Part shown: positions 1 through 5,836 of the stretch, piece after piece
Position numbering within the stretch: the first letter of the stretch is position 1
Layout: the number at the start of each line of letters is the position of its first letter
Source of the DNA: Sphingomonadales bacterium
Lineage (GTDB): Bacteria; Pseudomonadota; Alphaproteobacteria; Sphingomonadales; Sphingomonadaceae
DNA length: 7,589 nucleotides
Reading direction: 5' to 3'
Assembly (NCBI GenBank): GCA_027489295.1
Contig: JAIYAA010000137.1
Location: 1 to 7,589, forward strand
Translations under genes and position numbers: made by a program
Notes under the pieces: model-generated
The model's database searches: none
What the model saw: the letters and a program-made list of their open reading frames with translations, nothing else
Told to the model about the DNA's origin: nothing

Positions 1-1511
1 CCCTGCTCGGAGCCGAGCAGCGTCTCGTACAGCGCCTTGAACCAGTCGCGCAGATTCTCGAAGCCGCCGGTCTTGCCGATCTCGTAGACCTGGTCCTGGA
101 TCGCCTCGGCGGTGGCATCCGCCGGCAGCGCGGCGAGTTCGGCGTCGAGCCGCTGCAGCGCCTCGATCTCCACACCCGCGGGCGCGCGCTTGTTGAGCGT
201 CGGGGCGACGAAGTCACGGGCATAGGCAAGCGCATACCCGATCAGACGGTCGAGCGCCGGATAGGTTTCCGGGTTCGCGTCCGGGACATAGTTCGTAAGA
301 TAGCCCCAGACCTGCTCCTTGGTCGCCTCGCCCATCACGCCGACGAGATTCAGCAGCAGCCCGAAGGTGACCGGCAGCGTCTCCGCCGGCGGCTCCCCAT
401 TGTGGATATGGTGGACCGGGTTGCCCAGCCGCTGCTCCACCGCCTGGCCGGCATAATTGCCGCGGAACTGCCAATATTCGTCGATCGCGCGGGGGATCAC
501 GCCCAGATGCAGCTGCTTGGCCTTTTTGGGCTCGCGATAGGCGTAGAAGGCGATGCTCTCCTCGGGGCCATAGGTCAGCCACTGTTCGAGGCTGAGGCCG
601 TTGCCCTTGGACTTGGAGATCTTCTCGCCCTTTTCGTCGAGGAACATCTCGTAGTTGAAGCCCTCGGGCGGGCGGCCGCCGAGCACGCGGGCGATCTTGC
701 CCGATTGGGTGACCGAGTCGATCAGGTCCTTACCCGCCATCTCGTAATCGACGCCGAGTGCTACCCAGCGCATTGCCCAGTCGACCTTCCACTGGAGCTT
801 GGCCTTGCCGCCCAGCACGCTCTGCACGATCCGCTCGCCCTCATCCTCGAAGGCGATCAGGCCGGCCTCGGCATCGACCACCTCGACCGGCACCTGCAGC
901 ACGATGCCCGACTTGGGGCTGATCGGCAGCACCGGCGAATAGGTCGCCTGGCGCTCGGCGCGGAGCGTCGGCAGCATCACGTCCATGATGCCCTGATAGT
1001 GCCGCAGCACGCCCTTCAGCGCGTCGTCGAAGCGGCCACCGGCATAATATTCGGTCGACGAGGCGAATTCGTAGTCGAAGCCGAAGCGATCGAGGAATTC
1101 GCGCAGGATCGCGTTGTTGTGGTGCGCGAAGCTCTCATACTTTTCGAACGGATCGGGCACCTGGGTCAGCGGCTTGCCGAGATGTTCGCGCAGCATGTCC
1201 TGGTTGGGCACATTGTCCGGCACCTTGCGCAGCCCGTCCATGTCGTCGCTGAACGCGATCAGCCGGGTGGGGACGTCGCACAGGCTCTCGAAGGCGCGGC
1301 GGACCATGGTGGTGCGCAGCACTTCGTTGAACGTGCCGATATGCGGCAGGCCCGAGGGGCCATAGCCGGTCTCGAACAGCACATGGCCTTTCTCCGGCGC
1401 GCCACCCTCTGCGATCTGCGGGTAGCGTTTGAGCAGCTTGCGCGCCTCTTCATAGGGCCAGGCCTTGGAGACGAGCGCGGCTGCGCGGAGTTCGGGGGAT
1501 ACGGTGCTCAT
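1..1511 (-). CDS. lysS: Lysyl-tRNA synthetase, class I (partial, C-terminal end off window)
   Basis: This cytoplasmic enzyme charges tRNA-Lys with lysine using ATP. The reading frame is open from the ATG at 1511 to the left edge, giving 503 complete codons. The class I Rossmann-fold signatures are visible: GPSGLPHIGT at residues 51-60 (HIGH-type motif) and KISKS at 297-301 (KMSKS-type motif), placed as in archaeal-type class I LysRS rather than the class II enzyme of E. coli. Family members are about 520-550 residues, so only the last 20-30 residues should be missing; the visible end (LLGSEQ) matches the start of the conserved C-terminus as I remember it. An AGAGG at 1521-1525 gives a ribosome site 9 nt from the start. 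The gene follows feoB by 56 bp on the same strand, so it may be partly cotranscribed or have its own promoter in that gap. The family call is very secure; only the symbol (lysS or lysK) is a matter of convention. Confidence 0.95.
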   Translation of the reverse strand, partial: MSTVSPELRAAALVSKAWPYEEARKLLKRYPQIAEGGAPEKGHVLFETGYGPSGLPHIGTFNEVLRTTMVRRAFESLCDVPTRLIAFSDDMDGLRKVPDNVPNQDMLREHLGKPLTQVPDPFEKYESFAHHNNAILREFLDRFGFDYEFASSTEYYAGGRFDDALKGVLRHYQGIMDVMLPTLRAERQATYSPVLPISPKSGIVLQVPVEVVDAEAGLIAFEDEGERIVQSVLGGKAKLQWKVDWAMRWVALGVDYEMAGKDLIDSVTQSGKIARVLGGRPPEGFNYEMFLDEKGEKISKSKGNGLSLEQWLTYGPEESIAFYAYREPKKAKQLHLGVIPRAIDEYWQFRGNYAGQAVEQRLGNPVHHIHNGEPPAETLPVTFGLLLNLVGVMGEATKEQVWGYLTNYVPDANPETYPALDRLIGYALAYARDFVAPTLNKRAPAGVEIEALQRLDAELAALPADATAEAIQDQVYEIGKTGGFENLRDWFKALYETLLGSEQ

Positions 1512-1567
1512 AGTCCCCTGCCTCTGCCGTTTTCACAGCCGGGATGCAATTGCTAGAGGCCCCGCTG

Positions 1568-3424
1568 CTACAGCCCCAGCCCGATCGCGCTCCAATAGGT
1601 GATCCCCGCCGCGACATAGGCGAGGGCGAATAGATAGCCGATCATGAACGACGGCCATTTCCAGCCATTGGTCTCGCGCCGCGTGACCGCGATCGTCGAG
1701 ATGCACTGGGGCGCGAAGACGAACCACATCAGGAAGGCCAGCGCGCTGGGCAGGCTCCAATGCTTCTGGAGCTGCTGCTGGATCGATGCCTTGCCGGAAT
1801 CGTCATCGGCATTGTCGATTGCATAGACGGTGCCGATCGCCGCCACCGCGACCTCGCGCGCCGCCATCGCCGGGATCAGCGCCAGCGCCATGTCACGGTT
1901 GAAGCCGATCGGCGCGACGATGGTCTGCAGGCCGTTGCCGATGCGCCCGGCGATCGAATAATCGACCTTCGAGATGCCGCTGCCCTCGGGCGGCTTGGGA
2001 AAGCTCAGGAGCGCCCACAGGATCACTGTGGTGTAGAGGATGATCGTGCCGGCACGCTTGAGGAAGATCAGCGCGCGCTGCCACAGGCCCAGCAGCACGT
2101 CGCGCAGGCGCGGCCACTGGTATTTCGGCATCTCCATCATGAAGCCCGAGGTCGCGCCCTTGGTGACAGTTCGCCGCAGCACCAGCGCGACCAGGAAGGC
2201 GCCCAGGATGCCGAGAATGTAGAGCGCGAACAGCACCAGCCCCTGCAGGCCGACGCCGGGCAGCACCGCGCGATCGGGGATCAGCGCACCGATGATGATC
2301 GTGTACACCGGCAGCCGTGCCGAGCAGGTCATCAGCGGCGCGATCAGGATGGTGGTCAGCCGGTCCTTCTCGTCGGCGATCGTGCGCGTCGCCATGATCC
2401 CCGGTACCGCGCAGGCGAAGCTGGAGAGGAGCGGGATGAAGGCGCGCCCCGAAAGCCCGACGCTGGCCATCACCCGGTCCATCAGGAAGGCGGCGCGGAC
2501 CATGTAGCCGGTCGCCTCGAGCACCAGGATGAAGGCGAACAGGATCAGGATCTGCGGCAGGAACACGACGACCGCGCCGACGCCGGCGATCACGCCGTCG
2601 ACGATCAGCGATCGGAACACGCCATCGGGCAATGCGGCGCCGATTTCGGTGCCGAGCCACTTCATCCCGTCCTCGATGAACCCCTTCGGCACCTCCGACC
2701 AGGCGAACACCGCCTGGAACATCAGAAACATCGTCGCGAGCAGGATCAGCGGCCCGGCAACAGGGTGGAGGAACAGCGCGTCGAGCCGGTGCGTCCAGCG
2801 CCGCGACGCGGTTTCGGAAACGGTGACGGCGGTGGCAATCTGGCGCGCGCGGCGCTGGAGCAGCACGATATCGTGCTGGACACCCGCCGAGGGACGGATC
2901 TTGGTCACGCCCTTGACCATCTCGGCCATGCGGTCCTTGAGCGCATCGAGCCCGCGGCGGCGCACGGCGACGGTGGCGATCACCGGCACGCCCAGCTCGC
3001 GCTCGAGCGCTTCCGGATCGAGCGTCAGGCCGTCCCGCTCGGCAAGATCGACCATGTTGAGCGCCACCACGATCGGCAGGCCCAGCGCGATCAGCTGGAG
3101 GGTAAAGCGGAGATGGTTGTCGAGGTTGGACGCGTCGACCACGGTAAGGATCGCGTCCGGCAGCCGCTCGCCCTGCTGGCGGCCGAGCAGCACGTCGCGC
3201 GTCACCTGCTCGTCGGGGCTGGCGGGGTCGAGACTATAGGCGCCGGGCAGATCGATGAGCTCGATCGGGCGGCCATCGGGCAGCGCCATGCGGCCGGAGT
3301 GGCGCTCGACGGTGACGCCGGGATAATTGCCCACCTTCTGCCGCGCGCCGGTCAGCGCGTTGAATAGCGCGCTCTTGCCGGCATTGGGATTGCCGACCAG
3401 CGCAACCAGTGGCGTGGTATTCAT
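1568..3424 (-). CDS. feoB: Ferrous iron transporter FeoB
   Basis: Inner-membrane Fe(II) uptake protein of 618 residues. The N-terminal G domain shows GNPNAGKS (11-18, G1), NYPGVTV (33-39, G2), DLPG (58-61, G3) and NMVD (123-126, G4), followed by a helical spacer to about residue 215. The rest is a polytopic membrane domain from about residue 224 to 615. It carries the duplicated gate segments around FACAVPG (336-342) and LMTCSARLPVY (364-374) and a third conserved Cys in FAPQCIS (570-576), so the three membrane cysteines are C338, C367 and C574. It is shorter than E. coli FeoB (773 residues) but complete at both ends. I chose the ATG at 3424 because GTPase motif G1 starts 10 residues later, as in the family, and because this ATG overlaps the feoA stop (ATGA). 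The frame could extend upstream to 3505, but that would overlap feoA deeply and add a low-quality N-terminus. No feoC-like gene is present. Confidence 0.97.
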   Translation of the reverse strand: MNTTPLVALVGNPNAGKSALFNALTGARQKVGNYPGVTVERHSGRMALPDGRPIELIDLPGAYSLDPASPDEQVTRDVLLGRQQGERLPDAILTVVDASNLDNHLRFTLQLIALGLPIVVALNMVDLAERDGLTLDPEALERELGVPVIATVAVRRRGLDALKDRMAEMVKGVTKIRPSAGVQHDIVLLQRRARQIATAVTVSETASRRWTHRLDALFLHPVAGPLILLATMFLMFQAVFAWSEVPKGFIEDGMKWLGTEIGAALPDGVFRSLIVDGVIAGVGAVVVFLPQILILFAFILVLEATGYMVRAAFLMDRVMASVGLSGRAFIPLLSSFACAVPGIMATRTIADEKDRLTTILIAPLMTCSARLPVYTIIIGALIPDRAVLPGVGLQGLVLFALYILGILGAFLVALVLRRTVTKGATSGFMMEMPKYQWPRLRDVLLGLWQRALIFLKRAGTIILYTTVILWALLSFPKPPEGSGISKVDYSIAGRIGNGLQTIVAPIGFNRDMALALIPAMAAREVAVAAIGTVYAIDNADDDSGKASIQQQLQKHWSLPSALAFLMWFVFAPQCISTIAVTRRETNGWKWPSFMIGYLFALAYVAAGITYWSAIGLGL

Positions 3425-3699
3425 GGGTGCAGGGCCAGCGGCGTCACATGAATGGCGGCGGCGACATGGCGGCGAAGCGCCACGGTCATCCGCCCGATGC
3501 GACACGCCAGCGGACCGCCGAACATGCCGGAGCGGTGGAGCAGCTCCACCTCGACGCCCTCGTCCAGACCTAGCTCGCGCAGACGTCGCGCCTCGGGTTC
3601 AGCGAGCCGATCCCAATCGACTCCAGCCACCGTTCCTGGGGCATGGCGATGCAGTTGAGCGAGTCGAACCGGTACAGGAATCGCAGCGGTGGCGTTCAT
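3421..3699 (-). CDS. feoA: Ferrous iron transport accessory protein FeoA
   Basis: Small cytoplasmic SH3-like protein (92 residues) that works with FeoB in Fe(II) uptake. The family pattern is clear: LRELGLDEG (40-48), then GMFGGPLACRIG (58-69) and VALRRHVAAAIHV (73-85), matching the usual turn, beta strands and the 'laLRr.eA..I.V' ending. Typical FeoA is 75-85 residues; this one has about 15 extra N-terminal residues. An in-frame TTG at 3717 would add six residues, but it lies inside the putative Fur-like palindrome and -10 region, so the ATG at 3699 is preferred. No good Shine-Dalgarno precedes it, and the leader would be only about 10 nt. The stop overlaps the feoB start as ATGA, which implies translational coupling. 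Expression is probably iron-regulated through the palindrome just upstream. Confidence 0.92.
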   Translation of the reverse strand: MNATAAIPVPVRLAQLHRHAPGTVAGVDWDRLAEPEARRLRELGLDEGVEVELLHRSGMFGGPLACRIGRMTVALRRHVAAAIHVTPLALHP

Positions 3700-3704
3700 G
3701 CTGC

Positions 3705-3743
3705 GAGTGATTATCAATTACTCGCGCCCGTGGCTAGGGTCAA
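3705..3743 (-). promoter_or_regulatory. Putative feoAB promoter with Fur-like operator
   Basis: Reading the minus strand, a -35-like TTGACC (3743-3738) is followed 14 nt later by the imperfect palindrome GAGTAATTGATAATCACTC (3723-3705), in which 7 of 9 base pairs are symmetrical. The palindrome contains TGATAATCA, identical to the core of the enterobacterial Fur box; over the full 19-mer I count 13 matches. It covers the expected -10 position, so a bound repressor would block RNA polymerase, as expected for iron repression of feoAB. The exact -10 hexamer is unclear: TAATTG has the right spacing (17 nt) but matches the consensus poorly. Which regulator binds (Fur, or another alphaproteobacterial iron regulator) is inference. 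Confidence 0.55.
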
Positions 3744-3754
3744 AACGCGATGAG

Positions 3755-3769
3755 GGTGCGCGGCGCACC
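3755..3769 (-). terminator. GC-rich hairpin, possible terminator of the acidic small-protein operon
   Basis: GGTGCG and CGCACC form a perfect 6-bp stem with a 3-nt loop. It lies 26 bp beyond the stop of the 36-residue gene and just before the feoA promoter. On the minus strand a short TTTT run follows about 9 nt after the stem, which is weak for a classic intrinsic terminator. The position between two same-strand units fits termination, but the evidence is structural only. Confidence 0.4.
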
Positions 3770-3795
3770 GAGCTGCCGCCGCCGCGCCCGCCCTC

Positions 3796-3906
3796 TTATT
3801 GGTAGCCGCCGTCTTCCTCGCGCTCTTCGGCAGCCTCCTTCTGCGCCTCCTCCATCGCCTCGGCTTCGTCGTCCTGTGGCGTCTGCGGTTCGGGATCGTG
3901 AATCAT
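3796..3906 (-). CDS. Small acidic protein, 36 residues, unknown function
   Basis: I do not recognise a named family. The product is 36 residues with 14 Asp/Glu and only one Lys and one Arg. It has a Pro/Gln-rich start (MIHDPEPQTPQ), a central Ala/Glu-rich run (about residues 13-31) that should form one highly charged helix, and a GGYQ tail. It has no membrane segment, signal or cysteine. The start at 3906 is supported by an AGGAG at 3914-3918, exactly 7 nt away. A longer in-frame reading to 4023 would run into the DUF72 gene and adds an Arg/Ser-rich stretch typical of non-coding frame. The gene follows DUF72 by 58 bp on the same strand and is probably cotranscribed with it. The good ribosome site, codon-like composition and well-formed end make it likely real. 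Confidence 0.7.
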   Translation of the reverse strand: MIHDPEPQTPQDDEAEAMEEAQKEAAEEREEDGGYQ

Positions 3907-3913
3907 GCGGGCT

Positions 3914-3918
3914 CTCCT
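3914..3918 (-). promoter_or_regulatory. Ribosome binding site of the 36-residue protein
   Basis: AGGAG on the minus strand sits 7 nt before the ATG at 3906. It is the strongest single sign that the small gene is translated and that its start is there rather than at the upstream in-frame ATG. Confidence 0.65.
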
Positions 3919-3964
3919 GGGGTTGTCCGCGATCAACGAAGCGGGGCGCGAAAGGCTGCCGTCC

Positions 3965-4768
3965 TCAGCCGAGGCGGCGGAGGAACTCCTGGGCACCGGC
4001 GGGCGCGCGCACCTTGCCGCCATGAATGAAGAACACGAAGGTCTCGCGGGGGCGCTCCGGCGCGGGCTCGGGCGCGAAGGTCGGAAGTCCTTCGGGCTGG
4101 CCGCCCGCGGCCCAGGTCTTCACCGCGTCCACCCAGCGCGGCAGCTCGGCTTCGGGATAGCAGAAGGGGTTGTCGTCCTCCCCCGCCTCAAGCCGGACAT
4201 AGACGAAGTCGCCGCTGACATCCGCCACGCCGGGATATTGCGGCGAATCGGCAAAGACGATGCCAACGCCCGCCGCGCGGCACAGCGCGACGAATTCGGG
4301 CGTCTGGAAGCTTTCGTGCCGCACCTGCACGGCGTGGCGGAGCTTCACCCCGTCCTGCGCGGCCGGCAGCAGCTTGAGGAACGCGCCGAAATCCTGCGGA
4401 TCGAACTTCTTGGTCGCCATGAACTGCCAGAAGATCGGGCCGAGCTTGTCGCCCAGCTCGGTCACCCCCTGCCCGCAGAATCGCGCGATCGATTCGCCCG
4501 CCTCGGCGAGCATCTTGCGGTTGGTGACGAAGCGCGAGCCCTTCACCGTGTAGACGAAACCTTCGGGGGCCGCCGCGGCCCAGCCCGCGAAGCTGGCCGG
4601 CTTGAAGGTGGAATAATAGGTGCCGTTGATCTCGATCGCGGTGAGCGCGGCTGCGGCATATTCCAATTCGCGTTTCTGCGGCAGCTTGTCGGGATAGAAG
4701 GTGCCGCGCCAAGGCTCGAAGGTCCAGCCGCCGATACCGACGCGGATGGGGGCGGGGGAATCGGGCAT
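3965..4768 (-). CDS. DUF72 (YecE-like) TIM-barrel protein
   Basis: A 267-residue protein with the full DUF72 pattern: RVGIGGWTFEPWRGTFYPDKL near the N-terminus, EINGTYYSTF (about residue 46 on), FVYTVKGSRFVTN, GPIFWQF, a VRHESF segment, FADSPQYPG, DFVYVRLEA and the closing FVFFIHGGKVRAPAGAQEF. The family adopts a TIM-barrel-like fold; its biochemical role is not established, so no reaction is assigned. Two ATGs are possible, 4774 and 4768. AGGAG at 4775-4779 abuts the first but is 6 nt from the second, so 4768 is preferred. The 36-residue acidic gene follows 58 bp downstream. The gene diverges from a GntR/FadR regulator 63 bp away, with an inverted repeat between them, so it is a candidate target of that regulator. 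Confidence 0.9.
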   Translation of the reverse strand: MPDSPAPIRVGIGGWTFEPWRGTFYPDKLPQKRELEYAAAALTAIEINGTYYSTFKPASFAGWAAAAPEGFVYTVKGSRFVTNRKMLAEAGESIARFCGQGVTELGDKLGPIFWQFMATKKFDPQDFGAFLKLLPAAQDGVKLRHAVQVRHESFQTPEFVALCRAAGVGIVFADSPQYPGVADVSGDFVYVRLEAGEDDNPFCYPEAELPRWVDAVKTWAAGGQPEGLPTFAPEPAPERPRETFVFFIHGGKVRAPAGAQEFLRRLG

Positions 4769-4774
4769 CGGCAT

Positions 4775-4779
4775 CTCCT
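4775..4779 (-). promoter_or_regulatory. Ribosome binding site that decides the DUF72 start
   Basis: AGGAG on the minus strand touches the ATG at 4774 but lies 6 nt from the in-frame ATG at 4768. The spacing favours the second ATG, giving a product two residues shorter. Confidence 0.65.
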
Positions 4780-4811
4780 AAGACGATGGCGCGACTCGCC
4801 ATTTTCCTTAG
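4778..4811. promoter_or_regulatory. Nested inverted repeat, candidate GntR-family operator
   Basis: The 63-bp space between the divergent DUF72 and GntR starts holds ATGGCG-CGACT-CGCCAT (4786-4802), a perfect 6-bp inverted repeat with a 5-nt centre. It is flanked almost symmetrically by CTAAG (4778-4782) and CTTAG (4807-4811). A second copy, CCTTAG at 4812-4817, directly repeats the one at 4806-4811. FadR-type regulators bind short palindromes near their own genes, so this is the obvious candidate site for autoregulation and for control of DUF72. The assignment is by position and symmetry only; the centre does not match the common GGTNNNACC-type FadR core. Confidence 0.5.
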
Positions 4812-4831
4812 CCTTAGTATCGTGGGCACCC

Positions 4832-5527
4832 ATGCCGCGAAACCTCAGCCCCGCCAACGACCAGCGCCTTGCCGACCAGGCCTATTCGCGCATCGTCGAA
4901 ATCATCCTCGATGGCCTCGGCGTCGGCGACCGGCTGCCGTCCGAATCCCGGCTGGCGGAAAGCTTCGGCATGTCGCGGACGGTGGTGCGCGAGGCGCTGG
5001 TGCGGCTGGCGGCGGACGGGATCACCGAATCACGGCGCGGCGCCGGCTCCTATGTGATGCGACGGCCCTCGCTCCGGCTGGGCGCACATATGGCGTTCGA
5101 CGAGCTTTCCGCGACGCTGGGCACCTATGAGGTGCGATTCGCCCTCGAATCGGAAGCCGCCCGGCTCGCCGCGCGGCGGCGCTCGCCCGAGCAGATGGCC
5201 GAGATCGAATCGGCGATGACCGATCTGCGCAAGGCGCTGCTCTCCAGCGATCCCGCGCATGACGAGGATTGGCGGCTGCACCGCGCGATCTTTCGCGCCA
5301 CCGCGAATCCCGCGTTCGAGAAGGCGTTCGAACATCTGCACGAGGAAACGATGCGAATCATGCGCGCCGGCGTCGACATCGCCCGGCTGCGCGAGGCGGA
5401 GCCGATCGCGGCGATGGTGCGCGAACACGAGACGATCGTGCAGGCGATCCGCGCGCAGGATGCGGACGGCGCAGCGCTGGCGATGCGATGGCATCTGTCG
5501 GAAGGTCGAAAACGGCTGATGCCGTGA
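4832..5527 (+). CDS. GntR/FadR-family transcriptional regulator (FCD domain)
   Basis: A 231-residue DNA-binding regulator. The N-terminal winged helix (about 11-77) has the classic GntR run GDRLPSESRLAESFGMSRT (32-50), VVREALVRL (51-59) and a wing at RRGAGSYV (68-75). The C-terminal FCD domain (about 98-222) begins YEVRFALESEAARLAA and carries the expected metal/ligand residues D146, H150, H199 and H221. The effector is probably a small organic acid, as is usual for FCD proteins, but nothing here says which. No start lies upstream in frame, so the ATG at 4832 is used. There is no clear Shine-Dalgarno; a TAGTAT at 4815-4820 could serve as a -10 element and would give a leaderless or nearly leaderless mRNA. 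Its only divergent partner is the DUF72 gene. It ends 29 bp from the tRNA-Gly gene, which faces it. Confidence 0.93.
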   Translation: MPRNLSPANDQRLADQAYSRIVEIILDGLGVGDRLPSESRLAESFGMSRTVVREALVRLAADGITESRRGAGSYVMRRPSLRLGAHMAFDELSATLGTYEVRFALESEAARLAARRRSPEQMAEIESAMTDLRKALLSSDPAHDEDWRLHRAIFRATANPAFEKAFEHLHEETMRIMRAGVDIARLREAEPIAAMVREHETIVQAIRAQDADGAALAMRWHLSEGRKRLMP

Positions 5528-5556
5528 GACCGACGGTACAGCCGCCGATTGGCGAC

Positions 5557-5631
5557 TGGAGCGGGCGAAGGGATTCGAACCCTCGACCCCAACCTTGGCA
5601 AGGTTGTGCTCTACCCCTGAGCTACGCCCGC
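5557..5631 (-). tRNA. tRNA-Gly (anticodon GCC), CCA encoded
   Basis: On the minus strand the full cloverleaf can be drawn. The acceptor is GCGGGCG/CGCCCGC with discriminator T, and the D stem is GCTC/GAGC. The anticodon stem is CAACC/GGTTG with loop TTGCCAA (anticodon GCC), there is a 5-nt variable loop GGGTC, and the T stem is GAGGG/CCCTT with loop TTCGAAT. The body is 72 nt (5560-5631) and the genome encodes the CCA tail (5557-5559). It decodes GGC and GGU glycine codons, GGC being heavily used in this GC-rich DNA. It stands alone, tail to tail with the GntR gene. Confidence 0.97.
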
Positions 5632-5685
5632 TCTGGCGTCGTGGCCGGGAGCGTTTCGAAGCACTCTCGGCGGGTGAGGCGGGCC

Positions 5686-5713
5686 AACTAACAGCGGCTT
5701 CCGAAGTGCGCAA
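5686..5713 (-). promoter_or_regulatory. Possible tRNA-Gly promoter
   Basis: On the minus strand, TTGCGC (5713-5708) and TTAGTT (5691-5686) are separated by 16 nt and lie about 55 nt before the mature tRNA 5' end. Both match the sigma-70-type consensus only partly. No better pair was seen in the short upstream space. Confidence 0.3.
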
Positions 5714-5729
5714 CCCCCCTTTTGCACTT
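5704..5729. repeat. Inverted repeat between tRNA-Gly and the thioredoxin gene
   Basis: AAGTGC (5704-5709) and GCACTT (5724-5729) are perfect 6-bp arms; two further base pairs (AA with TT) become possible after an internal mismatch of two. The centre is a C-rich and T-rich run. On the plus strand the right arm runs into TTT, which resembles a weak terminator; on the minus strand the repeat overlaps the proposed -35 of the tRNA promoter. Which role it has, if any, cannot be told from sequence. Confidence 0.35.
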
Positions 5730-5741
5730 TTTGGAAAAGGC

Positions 5742-5770
5742 TTGGCGGTTTGCCCCCGAACGCCCAAATA
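5742..5770 (+). promoter_or_regulatory. Possible promoter of the thioredoxin-LON operon
   Basis: TTGGCG (5742-5747) and CAAATA (5765-5770) are 17 nt apart, ahead of the thioredoxin gene. Transcription from here would start near 5777 and give a leader of about 60 nt that contains the GGCGCC hairpin. The match to the consensus is moderate. Confidence 0.35.
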
Positions 5771-5786
5771 GGAGCGGACCCGCCCA

Positions 5787-5806
5787 GGCGCCCCAGAAGA
5801 GGCGCC
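5787..5806 (+). promoter_or_regulatory. Leader hairpin upstream of the thioredoxin gene
   Basis: Two GGCGCC copies (5787-5792 and 5801-5806), each self-complementary, form a perfect 6-bp all-GC stem with an 8-nt purine-rich loop (CCAGAAGA). It ends 18 nt before the Shine-Dalgarno at 5825. It could stabilise the leader or tune translation; no riboswitch class is recognised. Confidence 0.4.
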
Positions 5807-5824
5807 GGCACCCGCAGATCGCTT

Positions 5825-5830
5825 AAGGAG
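5825..5830 (+). promoter_or_regulatory. Strong ribosome binding site pointing to a TTG start
   Basis: AAGGAG lies 6 nt before the TTG at 5837. No ATG or GTG in frame sits at a suitable distance, so this site is the main reason for choosing TTG as the thioredoxin-gene start. Confidence 0.7.
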
Positions 5831-5836
5831 CGCATT

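Noticed and set aside
402..1556. 384-codon open frame on the plus strand opposite lysS
   Set aside because: It is antisense to the class I LysRS gene with its catalytic motifs; composition is typical of a shadow frame.
1520..1560. GCCTCT / AGAGGC inverted repeat in the feoB-lysS gap as a terminator
   Set aside because: The arms are only 6 bp with 29 nt between them and no T run follows on the minus strand; chance is likely.
1760..3367. 535-codon open frame on the plus strand opposite feoB
   Set aside because: It is antisense to a gene with every FeoB motif. Its translation is rich in His, Arg, Asp and Gln with no fold signature, as expected for a shadow frame in GC-rich DNA.
3425..3505. Upstream extension of FeoB by 27 residues
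   Set aside because: It overlaps feoA, and the added residues are Arg/Cys/Ser-rich and unlike FeoB N-termini; the ATGA junction at 3421-3424 gives the natural start.
3905..4831. Upstream extension of the GntR frame (309 codons)
   Set aside because: It is antisense to DUF72 and carries no domain; the winged helix starts just after the ATG at 4832.
5538..5556. CGCC-GATT-GGCG hairpin as a terminator for gntR or the tRNA
   Set aside because: The stem is only 4 bp before a mismatch and there is no T run on either strand.
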